From Cedecea colo (GTDB lineage Bacteria; Pseudomonadota; Gammaproteobacteria; Enterobacterales; Enterobacteriaceae), in the NCBI RefSeq assembly GCF_011808225.1, contig NZ_SOYS01000001.1:818924-882923 (forward strand): a DNA stretch of 64,000 nucleotides, read 5' to 3'. The notes beneath the pieces were generated by a model. The model was not told the origin of the DNA and ran no database searches. It saw nothing but the letters and a program-made list of their open reading frames with translations. Positions 28,669-38,407 of this stretch are shown here, piece after piece. The first letter of the stretch is position 1; each line of letters opens with the position of its first letter. A program made the translations under genes and the position numbers.

Positions 28669-29310
28669 TTATTCCTTCGGCAACGCTGCTGCCAGCGTCG
28701 CTTCGCGTTGCGCCAGCACGCGTTCAACGGTATCCACTATCGCCTGGGTTTGCGGGTCAATCTCGATATTGATGCGGCTCCCCAGCTTTTTGCTGCCAAG
28801 GGTAGTGCGCTGCAACGTTTCGGGAATTAAATGCACGCAAAAACGGCTCGCCGTCACTTCGCCTACCGTCAGACTAATACCGTCGATGCCGACATAGCCC
28901 TTGTGCAGAATATATTTCATCAGGGATTTATCCCGGATTTTAAACCAGATCTGGCGGTTATTTTCCGAAGTAAGAATCTTCGCCACTTCGGCGGTAGTCA
29001 TAATATGGCCCGACATTAAATGTCCGCCGATTTCGTCATTAAATTTCGCAGCGCGTTCCACGTTCACGCTATCACCAACAATTAATGTCCCAAGGTTGGT
29101 GATGCGCAGCGTCTCTTTCATAAGATCAAAGCTAACGCGATTGCCATCGATTTCCGTGACCGTAAGGCAGCAGCCGTTGTGCGCCACGGACGCGCCCGTT
29201 TCAAGGCCGGGCAGCATGGCCGCTGGCATCTCGATAACGTGGGTGCGGAAATTGGGTTTTTCATCAATGGAGACCAGGGTCGCGGTGCCCTGCACAATAC
29301 CTGTAAACAT
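28669..29310 (-). CDS. ribC: Riboflavin synthase alpha subunit
   Basis: Catalyses dismutation of 6,7-dimethyl-8-ribityllumazine to riboflavin, the last step of the pathway. It is 213 residues, the E. coli length (gene also called ribE). Two Lum-binding barrel halves are visible, each starting with a glycine-rich MFTGIV or HLMSGHI type segment (residues 1-97 and 98-195). It is divergent from mdtK, as in E. coli. Confidence 0.97.
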   Translation of the reverse strand: MFTGIVQGTATLVSIDEKPNFRTHVIEMPAAMLPGLETGASVAHNGCCLTVTEIDGNRVSFDLMKETLRITNLGTLIVGDSVNVERAAKFNDEIGGHLMSGHIMTTAEVAKILTSENNRQIWFKIRDKSLMKYILHKGYVGIDGISLTVGEVTASRFCVHLIPETLQRTTLGSKKLGSRINIEIDPQTQAIVDTVERVLAQREATLAAALPKE

Positions 29311-29558
29311 CCTAAAACTCCTGACGATTTAATAAGTGGCAATAGCATCCCCGCTGGGGCATGCCTGCATCTGTGTGCGGCACTTTAACAGTTGGAAAAA
29401 AAGCTTGCCAGTCATCATCACTGCCCCGCTATTATTTGGCTGGCGATTTAATTAACTCTCGCTACAATAGTCTGGCTCATTCCCCTGTAATTTCTTCTTG
29501 CTGCCATACACGGCGGCGTCTTTGTATTGCTTATAACTCATAATAATCAGGTGTACGT

Positions 29559-30932
29559 ATGCAGAAGTACTTTATCGAGGCCCGCCAGTTGCTGGCGCTG
29601 GCGATACCCGTGATTCTGGCCCAGGTCGCCCAAACCGCCATGGGTTTTGTTGACACCGTGATGGCCGGTGGTTACAGCGCCACGGATATGGCGGCGGTGG
29701 CTATCGGCACCTCCATCTGGCTGCCTGCCATTTTATTTGGTCACGGCCTGCTGCTGGCGTTAACGCCGGTGGTAGCGCAGCTAAACGGCTCAGGGCGACG
29801 CGAACGCATCGCCCATCAAATTCGCCAGGGTTTCTGGCTGGCGGGAACGGTGTCGGTGCTGATCATGGTCGTCCTGTGGAACGCGGGTTATATCATTAGC
29901 TCAATGGATAACATCGACCCGCTGCTGGCCGAGAAAGCGGTGGGCTACCTGCGCGCGCTGCTGTGGGGCGCGCCGGGTTACCTGTTCTTCCAGGTGGCGC
30001 GTAACCAGTGTGAAGGCCTGGCAAAAACCAAGCCGGGTATGGTGATGGGCTTCATCGGCCTGCTGGTGAATATTCCGGTGAACTACATTTTTATCTACGG
30101 TCATTTTGGCATGCCGGAGCTGGGTGGCGTAGGCTGCGGCGTGGCAACCGCGGCGGTGTTTTGGGTGATGTTCCTGTGCATGATTTCATACGTACGCAAA
30201 GCACGCTCAATGCGCGATATCCGCAGCCCTGCCGGTTTTAACGCGCCGGACTGGAAGGTGGTAACGCGATTAATTCAGCTCGGCCTGCCGATTGCGCTGG
30301 CGCTGTTCTTTGAAGTGACGCTGTTTGCCGTCGTCGCCCTGCTCGTCTCGCCGCTGGGTATCGTTGATGTGGCCGGTCACCAGATTGCCCTGAACTTCAG
30401 CTCGCTGATGTTCGTGATCCCACTGTCCGTGGCCGCAGCGGTTACCATCCGCGTTGGGTTCCGTCTGGGACAGGGTTCCACGCTCGATGCGCAGATCGCC
30501 GCCCGCACCGGTATCATGGTTGGTATTTGCATGGCGATGTGCACCGCCCTGTTTACCGTCATGCTCCGCGAGCATATTGCCCTGCTCTATAATGATAACC
30601 CGGCGGTGGTGGCGCTTGCCGCGCACCTGATGTTGCTGGCCGCGGTATACCAGATTTCTGACTCCGTGCAGGTTATTGGCAGCGGTGTGCTGCGCGGTTA
30701 TAAAGACACGCGCTCAATTTTCTTTATCACCTTTATTGCCTATTGGGTGTTGGGATTGCCGAGCGGTTACGTGCTGGCGCTTACCGATCTGGTGGTTGAC
30801 CGCATGGGGCCTGCCGGGTTCTGGATGGGCTTTATCATCGGCCTGACCTCCGCGGCTATCATGATGATGCTCCGTATGCGCTGGCTGCAACGCCAGCCCT
30901 CAATGGCTATTTTGCAACGTGCTGCGCGATAA
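29559..30932 (+). CDS. mdtK: MATE-family multidrug efflux protein MdtK
   Basis: Inner-membrane cation-coupled antiporter (NorM type) that exports fluoroquinolones and other cationic drugs. It is 457 residues, the E. coli length, with 12 hydrophobic segments in two MatE halves; [20 protein letters not shown] opens the first. About 250 nt separate it from the divergent ribC. A terminator follows and then the tRNA-Val genes. Confidence 0.96.
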   Translation: MQKYFIEARQLLALAIPVILAQVAQTAMGFVDTVMAGGYSATDMAAVAIGTSIWLPAILFGHGLLLALTPVVAQLNGSGRRERIAHQIRQGFWLAGTVSVLIMVVLWNAGYIISSMDNIDPLLAEKAVGYLRALLWGAPGYLFFQVARNQCEGLAKTKPGMVMGFIGLLVNIPVNYIFIYGHFGMPELGGVGCGVATAAVFWVMFLCMISYVRKARSMRDIRSPAGFNAPDWKVVTRLIQLGLPIALALFFEVTLFAVVALLVSPLGIVDVAGHQIALNFSSLMFVIPLSVAAAVTIRVGFRLGQGSTLDAQIAARTGIMVGICMAMCTALFTVMLREHIALLYNDNPAVVALAAHLMLLAAVYQISDSVQVIGSGVLRGYKDTRSIFFITFIAYWVLGLPSGYVLALTDLVVDRMGPAGFWMGFIIGLTSAAIMMMLRMRWLQRQPSMAILQRAAR

Positions 30933-30941
30933 ACCATCAAT

Positions 30942-30967
30942 AGCCGCCTTCGCGGCGGCTACTTTTT
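30942..30967 (+). terminator. Terminator after mdtK
   Basis: AGCCGCC and GGCGGCT arms around TTCGC, followed by ACTTTTTC, 10 nt after the mdtK stop. Confidence 0.8.
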
Positions 30968-31029
30968 CAACGTACTGCGCAGATGCTCAGCAATTGCGTG
31001 AAATCTTAGAGAAAATTGCGGTTTTCCGC

Positions 31030-31058
31030 TTGCAAGGCTCACGGGCTGCCGCTAATAT
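31030..31058 (+). promoter_or_regulatory. Sigma-70 promoter of the tandem tRNA-Val genes
   Basis: TTGCAA and TAATAT hexamers are separated by exactly 17 nt and followed by a C-rich discriminator (TCGTCCCC), typical of stable-RNA promoters. The first tRNA starts 30 nt after the -10 box. Confidence 0.65.
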
Positions 31059-31087
31059 TCGTCCCCGTTGTCGCCAGACAGCCTGAT

Positions 31088-31164
31088 GCGTTCATAGCTC
31101 AGTTGGTTAGAGCACCACCTTGACATGGTGGGGGTCGTTGGTTCGAGTCCAATTGAACGCACCA
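31088..31164 (+). tRNA. valV: tRNA-Val (anticodon GAC)
   Basis: A 77-nt cloverleaf with a 7-bp acceptor stem GCGTTCA/TGAACGC, D-arm GCTCAGTTGGTTAGAGC, anticodon loop CTTGACATG (anticodon GAC), T-arm GGTTCGAGTCC and encoded CCA. It matches E. coli valV by eye. Confidence 0.97.
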
Positions 31165-31182
31165 TTTTTCGCTTCACCCAGT

Positions 31183-31259
31183 GCGTCCGTAGCTCAGTTG
31201 GTTAGAGCACCACCTTGACATGGTGGGGGTCGGTGGTTCGAGTCCACTCGGACGCACCA
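31183..31259 (+). tRNA. valW: tRNA-Val (anticodon GAC), second tandem copy
   Basis: A 77-nt tRNA with acceptor stem GCGTCCG/CGGACGC, the same anticodon arm (GAC) and encoded CCA. It lies 18 nt after the first copy, as valW does in E. coli. The accessory island begins after it. Confidence 0.97.
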
Positions 31260-31580
31260 TTTCTTAATCCACAGACATTGGCTAATGCCTGTAGGCCCTT
31301 GAAAGATATTAAAATTACACAGTTTTCTTTCCGCTAAGATTCATAGAATCCCACCGTTATCCGCAATAGTTAAGTCCATGTTAATGCCGCTGTAACAGGG
31401 AAAAATTCGGCTTCAGAAAACGCTGGCTTACCAGATTTTTTCGCGATGCTATGGTGAAAACGGATGGTATCGACACGAACCCTGTCATTGATTTAAAAGC
31501 GGTTCCTCCTGCTAAAACCTCCCCGATGAATCACCCTTTCTTTTTGATGCCAGACAGACCTCCCGGATGGGGTTGTGCAG

Positions 31581-31613
31581 TTCGCATTCCCCCTACCGCT
31601 GGGCTATACCTTA
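31581..31613 (+). promoter_or_regulatory. Sigma-S-like promoter of the DJ-1/PfpI gene
   Basis: GCTATACCTTA at 31603-31613 is close to the sigma-S extended -10 (KCTAYRCTTAA). TTCGCA lies 18 nt ahead of TATACC. The start codon is about 30 nt downstream. The rest of the 31260-31643 gap shows no gene that I can support. Confidence 0.4.
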
Positions 31614-31643
31614 GGCATATTCATTCACACGGGAGGGATCATA

Positions 31644-32210
31644 ATGGGCAAGAAGATTCTGATGCTGGTCGGCGATTACGCCGAAGATTACGAAACCATG
31701 GTGCCGTTTCAGGCGCTGCAGATGATTGGCCATCAGGTTGACGCGGTCTGTCCCGATAAGGTCAAGGGCGACTACATCATGACGGCGATCCATGATTTTG
31801 ACGGCGCCCAGACCTACAGCGAGAAACCCGGTCACCGTTTTATTCTCAATGCCGATTTCGCCTCGGCGAAAGAACAGGATTATGACGCCTTGTTGATCCC
31901 CGGCGGACGGGCGCCTGAATATCTGCGATTGAATGACGAGGTGATCAAACTGGTACAGGCGTTTGACGCCGCACGTAAACCTATTGCCGCCGTTTGCCAC
32001 GGCCCGCAACTGCTGGCCGCCGCCGGAGTGCTGAAAGGCCGCACCTGTAGCGCCTACCCGGCCTGTGCACCGGAAGTACGGCTCAGCGGCGGGCATTATG
32101 CCGATATCAGCATCGATCGGGCGCACGTTGACGGCAATCTGATCACCGCACCTGCCTGGCCTGCGCATCCGCAATGGCTGGCGAAATTTGCCGAAGTGTT
32201 GCAGCAATAA
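31644..32210 (+). CDS. DJ-1/PfpI-family protein
   Basis: Cytoplasmic protein of the DJ-1/PfpI (class I glutamine amidotransferase-like) family; members act as glyoxalases, deglycases or chaperones under stress, and the activity of this one is not determined. The start is ATG at 31644 with GGGAGGGATC upstream, giving 188 residues. The nucleophile elbow Cys is in [16 protein letters not shown] (about residue 117), and the Glu that lies near it in the family is in [14 protein letters not shown]. It is the first gene of the tRNA-Val island. Confidence 0.85.
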   Translation: MGKKILMLVGDYAEDYETMVPFQALQMIGHQVDAVCPDKVKGDYIMTAIHDFDGAQTYSEKPGHRFILNADFASAKEQDYDALLIPGGRAPEYLRLNDEVIKLVQAFDAARKPIAAVCHGPQLLAAAGVLKGRTCSAYPACAPEVRLSGGHYADISIDRAHVDGNLITAPAWPAHPQWLAKFAEVLQQ

Positions 32211-32244
32211 GCCTGTGAGAGAACGGCTGTCAAAACGAAAATGT

Positions 32245-32343
32245 CGGACCGTCCAGCAAACGGTCCGAGCGAATTATGGTTGTTCGGCTACAGGCTAGTT
32301 TCCCGGTTCGTTCTGCATAACCCGATCGCACAGCGATCGGGTT
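32245..32343. terminator. Two hairpins between the DJ-1 gene and the cydB-like gene
   Basis: CGGACCGT/ACGGTCCG at 32246-32270 and AACCCGATCG/CGATCGGGTT at about 32319-32343 are strong perfect stems between convergent genes. They probably end transcription from both sides, although T-runs are weak. Confidence 0.45.
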
Positions 32344-32431
32344 AAAGTAACCGGGGCATTAATACCATCGTTTAATGGAGAGGTTAAATTTCCTCTTCGC
32401 AGAATATTTTCCTGCTGCTTTAGTTATCGCC

Positions 32432-33379
32432 TTACAACACCTTTCCGCGAAAAAGCCAGAAGACCCACGAGTGGTAAGCAAGCGTGAGAGGAATCACCAC
32501 CGCGCTGCCGACAAGAATCACCAGCTGCGTCGTTTTTGATGAGGCCGCAGCGGTGAGGCTTATCAGGTTATTAGCCGACAACCAATAAAATCCTGCCGCA
32601 AGCAACAGCACTATTGTGGTCATTAAGGCCAGCGTGACAATCAGTTGTAGCAGGCCTTGTCCACGTTTAAGCACGATTATCATCGCAAATAACAGCAGTA
32701 AAATTATCACCGACAGCGTTTTTCCTGCCGCGTATTGCCATGCCTGGCGCCAGGGAAGCGGTTCAAGAAGCATGACGGCAATGCATAACCCACAGCAAAG
32801 TAGAAAAAAATAACCGCTAAGACGAGCTGCCTGCTTTTCAACTGGCTGACCGATGCGCCAGCGTATCCAGCCACAGCCGAGTAACAGATAACCCGACGTT
32901 AAGCCCAGACCACACAGAACGGGAAAAATACTGAACCCCTGCACGGCGTCGTTTGACAGAAAACGGCTGACCAGCGTGCCCGCACAGAAGCCCTGACTGA
33001 ACGCCGCCAGGCAAGATGCCAGCGGCAAAACAAGGTCGAGAAAAGCGCGCACGCGCTTGCTGGCTTTATCGCGATATTCAAGCGCCATCGCCCGTAAAAT
33101 AAGGCTTAACAGCAGCAGAAAAACGGGAATATAAAGCAGGCTTAGCGCTCCGGCATAAACGGCCGGAAATAACGCCAGCGTTCCCCCGGCCAGCAGGACC
33201 AGCCAGGTTTCATTCGCATCCCAGATGGGCAACATAGAGTGCGCCATACGTCGCCTGGGTTCTTCGCCTTTAATGCATAAGAAAAGCATGCCGACACCAA
33301 GGTCCGTGCCATCCAGCATCAGATACATCAGCAGGGAAAAGAGCAGCGTCGCGGCCGATAAACTCGCTAATCCTTCCAT
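32432..33379 (-). CDS. bd-type quinol oxidase subunit II (CydB/CioB-like)
   Basis: Second membrane subunit of a cytochrome bd-type quinol oxidase. It is 315 residues, shorter than E. coli CydB (379), with about eight hydrophobic segments. The N-terminal DGTDLGVGMLF and IWDANETWLVLLAGG segments are conserved family signatures. It overlaps the cydA-like gene by 13 nt, indicating translational coupling. No cydX is present. The short form is typical of cyanide-insensitive oxidase (CioB) clusters. Confidence 0.88.
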   Translation of the reverse strand: MEGLASLSAATLLFSLLMYLMLDGTDLGVGMLFLCIKGEEPRRRMAHSMLPIWDANETWLVLLAGGTLALFPAVYAGALSLLYIPVFLLLLSLILRAMALEYRDKASKRVRAFLDLVLPLASCLAAFSQGFCAGTLVSRFLSNDAVQGFSIFPVLCGLGLTSGYLLLGCGWIRWRIGQPVEKQAARLSGYFFLLCCGLCIAVMLLEPLPWRQAWQYAAGKTLSVIILLLLFAMIIVLKRGQGLLQLIVTLALMTTIVLLLAAGFYWLSANNLISLTAAASSKTTQLVILVGSAVVIPLTLAYHSWVFWLFRGKVL

Positions 33380-34758
33380 GACGATTTTCCTCCCGGTCTG
33401 GTGACAATTTTTGTACTAACCACTTCTTCTCCCGCTGGTAGCGGTGCGGCAACATAGCGCAGGAAGTGACGCATGCCGTAGCTGAAGACAAACGCATACA
33501 CCACCAGCACGCTGCAACAGGAGATGATCAGCCAGCTCAGGGGCAAGGCTGAAACGTTTTTAGCCGTGCGTAACAGACCCTGCACGATCCAGGGCTGTCT
33601 TCCCATCTCGGTGACCACCCAACCTGAAAGCATCGCGATAAATCCTGCCGGCGAAAGAATAACCAGCAGCCAGAGCAAACGACGGGACGTGTAAAGCCTG
33701 CCGCGAAGATGCTGAATAACGGCAGCGAGCTGCGTAATAAACATCAGCAGACCCAACCCGACCATGATGCGAAAAGCGAAGAAGACGGGCAGGACAGGAG
33801 GACGCTCGTCGGCAGGAAATTCACTCAGGCTTTTTATATGTCCCGTCAAATTATGCCGCAAATAGAGCGAGCCGATGTCGGGAATGGCCAGTTCAAAATG
33901 ATTACGCTGGGCGTGCCGGTCGGGTATAGCAAAGAGCCGCAGCGGCTCTCCTTCACCGGGCGCAGGCGGGTGCCATGTCGCTTCTATGGCCGCGATCTTT
34001 GCGGGCTGATACCGCAGCGTTTTTTCGCCGTGCCGATCGCCCACTACAAATTGTACCGGCAGCGCCACAACGGCAAACCATATTGCACAAACGGCCATGC
34101 AGCGGGCGGCGCTTTCGCCAGGGCGATGCAGAATACGCCAGGCGGCGACGCCCGCAATCATTACCGCTACCGCAATATAGGCAGCCAGTACCATATGAGC
34201 AAAACGTAAGGGAAACGAAGGGGCCGAAATGAGCGCCTGCCAGTTAACCGGGGAAAAGATGCCGTTGTCGTCAAGACTATAATTTACCGGCGTTTGCATC
34301 CATGAATTTGCCGCCAGAATCCAGAAAGCGCTGATCAACGCGCCGATTGCCACCAGGCACGTCACGGCAAAATGTAGGCCTGGCCGAATCTTACCCATGC
34401 CAAACAGCATGACGCCGGTTAATGCCGATTCCAGGAAAAAGGCCACCAGCACTTCAAAAAAGAGCAGCGGTCCGATAAATCCGCCAACCTTTTTTGAAAA
34501 TGGCGTCCAGTTAGTACCGAACTGAAACTCCATCACCACGCCCGTCACGGCGCCAATCGCCACGGTGAGCGCGAAAATTTTTATCCAAAAATGTAGCGCT
34601 TCCCGCGCCGCATTCCGCTGCCCCCACAGCCAGCGAGCCTCAAACCAGACCAGAAAGGGAGCCAGCCCGAGCGTCAGGGCGGCAAGCGTGATGTGCATTC
34701 CCATCGTCAGTGAAAATTGCCCGCGAGAAAGAAGCAGGACCCATTCAGCATCGGTCAT
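33367..34758 (-). CDS. bd-type quinol oxidase subunit I (CydA/CioA-like)
   Basis: Catalytic subunit of a bd-type terminal oxidase that oxidises quinol and reduces oxygen without pumping protons. The start is ATG at 34758 with GGGGA upstream, giving 463 residues. Haem ligands can be placed: His19-type His in LTMGMHITLAAL, and the conserved GRQPW motif near residue 380. The periplasmic Q-loop is short, the feature of CIO-type rather than E. coli CydA-type enzymes. It is divergent from the GH13 gene and overlaps the downstream cydB-like gene. Confidence 0.9.
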   Translation of the reverse strand: MTDAEWVLLLSRGQFSLTMGMHITLAALTLGLAPFLVWFEARWLWGQRNAAREALHFWIKIFALTVAIGAVTGVVMEFQFGTNWTPFSKKVGGFIGPLLFFEVLVAFFLESALTGVMLFGMGKIRPGLHFAVTCLVAIGALISAFWILAANSWMQTPVNYSLDDNGIFSPVNWQALISAPSFPLRFAHMVLAAYIAVAVMIAGVAAWRILHRPGESAARCMAVCAIWFAVVALPVQFVVGDRHGEKTLRYQPAKIAAIEATWHPPAPGEGEPLRLFAIPDRHAQRNHFELAIPDIGSLYLRHNLTGHIKSLSEFPADERPPVLPVFFAFRIMVGLGLLMFITQLAAVIQHLRGRLYTSRRLLWLLVILSPAGFIAMLSGWVVTEMGRQPWIVQGLLRTAKNVSALPLSWLIISCCSVLVVYAFVFSYGMRHFLRYVAAPLPAGEEVVSTKIVTRPGGKSSWKD

Positions 34759-35058
34759 TACGAATCCCCATAGCGAATAACCTTTACTATTCAATGCGTA
34801 ATATCAGGTTATTACAATTATCCGTCGCGATATCATCCAGAGCAGACGCCAGTGCATCTTAAAGCTAAACCGCGCTGTTTTTCCGCTTATGTTTTTTATT
34901 AAAAGTAGCCGAAGTACGGGGTTAAGCGAGCAGAAAGAAAAACTTACCGCTAAGATATTATGGCTATAAATCATCAGCACAGGCTGGCTTGCGACATTGC
35001 TACAAGTATTAGCTCGTCATAATAAGAACCAAAATAAGATGTTCAATGAGGGACTTAG

Positions 35059-36687
35059 ATGAAAAGCGACTGGTATAAAAATGCGATAATTTATCAAATT
35101 GATACGGCACTTTTTTTTGATGCCAACGGCGATGGCTGGGGCGATTTGCAGGGCATCACTCAACGACTCGATTATATCCGCGGCATCGGCGCCACATGCG
35201 TCTGGCTTACCCCTTTTTACCTCACTCCTTTTCGCGACGGGGGTTACGATATTAGCGATCATCTGCGTGTCGACTCTCGCTTCGGCGACGTAGCGGATAT
35301 GGTTATGCTGGTCGAACGGGCGGAGGAGCTTGGCCTGCACGTTATTATCGAACTGGTTCTTCAGCACACCTCCAGCGAACACTTATGGTTTCAGCAGGCG
35401 AAGCGTGACAGAAAGTCACCTTATCGCGACTATTATATCTGGGCCGATACTCCGCCAGAAAAAGACGATGCGCCGATGTTTCCAGGCGTGGAAAAAAGCG
35501 TCTGGAGCTGGGATGAGGAAGCACAACAGTATTACCGCCATATGTTTTATCACCACGAGCCGGATTTAAATCTTTCCTGTCCGCAAGTCATTAAAGAAAT
35601 AGAACGTGTGATCGTTTTCTGGTTAAGAATGGGCATCTCAGGCTTTCGTTTTGATGCGGCTTCACATATGGTCAAGCAAGCGGGCAAGGGTAGCGAGGAA
35701 AAAGGATATGATTTGCTAACCCATCTGCGTGATTTTATTTCTCGCCGCCGACCTGAAATTTTGCTATTAGGCGAAGTGGATGTTCCGGCTGAACAATACC
35801 GCCATTATTTCGGCGATAACAATCGTCTTTCAATGTTGCTAAGTTTTAATCTGAATAAAAAATTTTACGTCTCCCTGGCCAGAAAGAATGCCACCGCTTT
35901 ATTGCAGGCCCTGGAAGAGTTACCTGCCCCGCCTTTCAGAGCCTGCTTTGCTAACTGGCTGCGCAACCATGATGAGCTTGATCTGGACGGTCTGTCGCAA
36001 GCTGAAAAGCGAGACGTTATGAAAAGCTTTGGCCCTGATAAAAATATGCATGTTTATCAACGCGGCCTGAGACGCAGGCTCGCCCCGATGCTGAAAGGCA
36101 ATATAAAACGCCTGGCAATGGCGCACGCGGTTCTTTTTTCTTTACCCGGCACACCGGTATTACGTTATGGCGATGAAATAGGCATGGGCGACGATTTACA
36201 GCTTGAAGAACGCAACGCCGTCAGGACACCGATGCAGTGGTCAGATTTAGCCTGTGCCGGCTTTTCTGAGGCCGAGCCAGAAAAACTTATTGTCCCGGTC
36301 ATTGATACGGGGCCGTATCGCTATCAAAAAGTTAATGTTAATGCCTCGCTAATAAACGATAACTCTTTATTGCATCGCGTGAGTAAAATAGCCAGGGCAC
36401 GGCTGGGTCTTAATGAAATTGGTTCAGGGGACTATCACGTTATTGATACCCGGAATCCGGCAATATTTGCCCTGAGGTATAACTATGTCAACACAGGCCT
36501 GCTGCTGCTGGCTAACTTTTGCAGCCAGAAAGTGACAGCGGAAATCACCGAGGCTGATATAGCCGGGTTAACCGAATGCCTGGCTGATAAAGAATACAAG
36601 CCATCCGGAACATTAATGGCCCCTCTTTCTATCACGCTGAACGGGTATGGCTATCGTTGGTTTTCCATTATCAAAGCCCGCGGCTAA
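35059..36687 (+). CDS. GH13 alpha-amylase-family enzyme, trehalose-synthase type
   Basis: Probably interconverts maltose and trehalose or acts on a related alpha-glucan. It is 542 residues, the length of TreS catalytic units, starting DWYKNAIIYQIDTALFFDAN. Catalytic residues are present: nucleophile Asp in GFRFDAASHM, acid/base Glu in LLGEVDVP and the NHD motif in LRNHDELDL. Region I is unusual: usual DxVxNH is ELVLQH here (Asp to Glu, Asn to Gln). It lacks the fused maltokinase domain found in some TreS proteins. Trehalose production would fit an osmotic-stress island. Confidence 0.8.
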   Translation: MKSDWYKNAIIYQIDTALFFDANGDGWGDLQGITQRLDYIRGIGATCVWLTPFYLTPFRDGGYDISDHLRVDSRFGDVADMVMLVERAEELGLHVIIELVLQHTSSEHLWFQQAKRDRKSPYRDYYIWADTPPEKDDAPMFPGVEKSVWSWDEEAQQYYRHMFYHHEPDLNLSCPQVIKEIERVIVFWLRMGISGFRFDAASHMVKQAGKGSEEKGYDLLTHLRDFISRRRPEILLLGEVDVPAEQYRHYFGDNNRLSMLLSFNLNKKFYVSLARKNATALLQALEELPAPPFRACFANWLRNHDELDLDGLSQAEKRDVMKSFGPDKNMHVYQRGLRRRLAPMLKGNIKRLAMAHAVLFSLPGTPVLRYGDEIGMGDDLQLEERNAVRTPMQWSDLACAGFSEAEPEKLIVPVIDTGPYRYQKVNVNASLINDNSLLHRVSKIARARLGLNEIGSGDYHVIDTRNPAIFALRYNYVNTGLLLLANFCSQKVTAEITEADIAGLTECLADKEYKPSGTLMAPLSITLNGYGYRWFSIIKARG

Positions 36688-36718
36688 AATAGCAGCGGCT
36701 TTGCGGGTCTGCGGAGAC

Positions 36719-37711
36719 TTAATTCCTTTTACGGCGGCGTTGATACTTTTTAAATAAAATTAGCGCGCCTAAACTCGCCACGGCGCAAGCGATCCTCACC
36801 GGCGTGGCAGAATTAAGGCTCATCACGCTCTCCTTTGCTTCTTCACTGAAGCGCCCCCTGCTCTGATGCAGACCTTCAACGGGCATAAAAAGATTGTCCG
36901 AATGGGGAGTGAGATATGCCGAGCGTTCCATTTGCCCGGACCAGGCTTTTTTAGCCAGCATGCTGTCGAGCCATTGTGGAAAAATATAATTCCCCAGAAT
37001 CGACTGCACGGTGGCTTTCCCAACCCACATCTCCCGGGGTGCCTTGCAGGCGGCATTAAAAATGGCTTTTGCTATCGCTTCCGGCTGATAAACAGGCGCT
37101 ACCGGGCGTGCAGGATGGCCCAGCTTATTGCGGGCCCAGCTAAATTGCGGGGTGTTGGTCCCCGGGAGATGAACCATGGTCAGACGTATCGCGCTACGCT
37201 GATGGATAAGCTCGCAACGCAGGGCATCCGTAAAGCCTCTGATAGCCGCTTTCGCGCCGCAATAGGCAGACTGTAAAGGAATGGAGCGGTAAGCCAGGGC
37301 GGAGCCTATCTGCACGATGGTGCCCTCATTACGAGCCTTCATGATACGCAGCGCTTCTCTTGTACCGTTAACGGCTCCCAGATAAGTCACATCCGTAACG
37401 CGTTTATATTCACTGGCGTCGACTTCTTCGAAGGGCGACATAATGGTACACATAGCTGAATTGATCCAGACGCTAACCGGGCCAAATTCAGCTTCTATGC
37501 TATCCGCGGTTCGCGTCATTTGTACCGCGTCGGCCACATCGGCACTGAAAGCGGCCGCACGAACGCCCACTCCCTGTAACTCTGCCAGCGTTTCGCTGAG
37601 GCCCTCTTCACCACGGGCGATCACCGCAACGTCGTAACCCTCTTTCGCAAAGTGCACCGCAGTGGCTCTGCCAACGCCGGCAGTTCCCCCTGTAACGACA
37701 ACTACAGCCAT
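36719..37711 (-). CDS. Short-chain dehydrogenase/reductase with C-terminal membrane anchor
   Basis: NAD(P)-dependent oxidoreductase of the SDR family; the substrate is unknown. It is 330 residues: cofactor motif TGGTAGVG (residues 7-14), catalytic Ser in IGSALAYRS and YxxxK as YCGAK (around residue 154). A long C-terminal extension ends in a hydrophobic helix (about 305-323) and a basic tail KKYQRRRKRN, suggesting a membrane anchor. Ribosome-binding site GGGAGG is clear. The GH13 gene ends convergent to it. SDRs of this build occur in stress clusters with yciF-type genes. Confidence 0.87.
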   Translation of the reverse strand: MAVVVVTGGTAGVGRATAVHFAKEGYDVAVIARGEEGLSETLAELQGVGVRAAAFSADVADAVQMTRTADSIEAEFGPVSVWINSAMCTIMSPFEEVDASEYKRVTDVTYLGAVNGTREALRIMKARNEGTIVQIGSALAYRSIPLQSAYCGAKAAIRGFTDALRCELIHQRSAIRLTMVHLPGTNTPQFSWARNKLGHPARPVAPVYQPEAIAKAIFNAACKAPREMWVGKATVQSILGNYIFPQWLDSMLAKKAWSGQMERSAYLTPHSDNLFMPVEGLHQSRGRFSEEAKESVMSLNSATPVRIACAVASLGALILFKKYQRRRKRN

Positions 37712-37777
37712 AATGTCCTCCCGTATATAATATGACTGCCGATAAGAACGTATCGCTTTAAGAAACCGTTAAAAAAG

Positions 37778-37803
37778 CAAAAAGGCCGCTTCTGCGGCCT
37801 TTA
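37778..37803 (-). terminator. Terminator downstream of the 25-codon ORF
   Basis: AAAGGCCGC and GCGGCCTTT arms around TTCT, with a T-run on the minus strand. It lies directly after the small ORF at 37809-37886, which supports that ORF being a transcription unit. Confidence 0.65.
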
Positions 37804-37808
37804 AAGTA

Positions 37809-37886
37809 TTATTTTTGATCGGGTTTCGGTTGTTTATCCCCGGACTCTGGCGCTTCGCTCGGATCGTCTTTTTCAATAAAATGCAT
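37809..37886 (-). CDS. Small hydrophilic ORF (25 aa), hypothetical
   Basis: ATG at 37886 is preceded by GGAGAATATT and encodes MHFIEKDDPSEAPESGDKQP followed by KPDQK. The 25-residue peptide is acidic and rich in Pro, Ser, Asp and Lys, with no membrane segment. A terminator follows within 10 nt. I do not recognise the family. It lies between the SDR and the yciG-type gene in the stress island. Confidence 0.5.
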   Translation of the reverse strand: MHFIEKDDPSEAPESGDKQPKPDQK

Positions 37887-38015
37887 AATATTCTCCAGTC
37901 GGGACTTCATTTAGCCAGCTTAAAAGTACCAGCGACGTCACTCTCTGGTCTGGCCTGGGAGGCCGGTAAATCAACAGCATAGTGAAGAAGGTTTCGCTGT
38001 CGGCCTCGGTTACAT

Positions 38016-38183
38016 TTACTGTGGTTTCTGCACTACTTTTAAATACTTATGTTCGATTTTTAACCAGTCACGTGGACGGTAAAGTGCCCCGCCGTTTTTC
38101 AACAATAAACAAACGGTATTTTTGAATAAAAATGGCATAAATACACCTTTAACATTTCCTTGCGAATGTCTATACCACACCAT
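38016..38183 (-). CDS. Small ORF (55 aa), hypothetical
   Basis: ATG at 38183 has CAGGAGATAATT upstream. The product is 55 residues, MVWYRHSQGNVKGVFMPFLF onward, basic at the C-terminus (RPRDWLKIEHKYLKVVQKPQ). A weak hydrophobic segment is at residues 14-30. I do not recognise it. The good ribosome-binding site and its place in a compact island support it modestly. Confidence 0.45.
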   Translation of the reverse strand: MVWYRHSQGNVKGVFMPFLFKNTVCLLLKNGGALYRPRDWLKIEHKYLKVVQKPQ

Positions 38184-38407
38184 AATTATCTCCTGATTTT
38201 TAAGGCACATCCAAAAGTAAATATAATGAGTTACCGGATGATGACAAAATAAATTTAACGCTTTAAGATTATTCTTAGTGAAGCATTTTATACCGCAGCA
38301 CGGCCGTTTTTTACTTGCAATAGGTAAGCCCTCTACTACAATTTTTAGTTACGCGACAATAATGTCTCGTAAAGTATTACCATTCATCCCTAAGTGAGGA
38401 GTAATTT

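Noticed and set aside
38240..38270. A GATGATGACAAAA sequence resembling the repeat-family end
   Set aside because: There is no matching inverted end within 200 nt and no duplicated hairpin, so it is likely chance.
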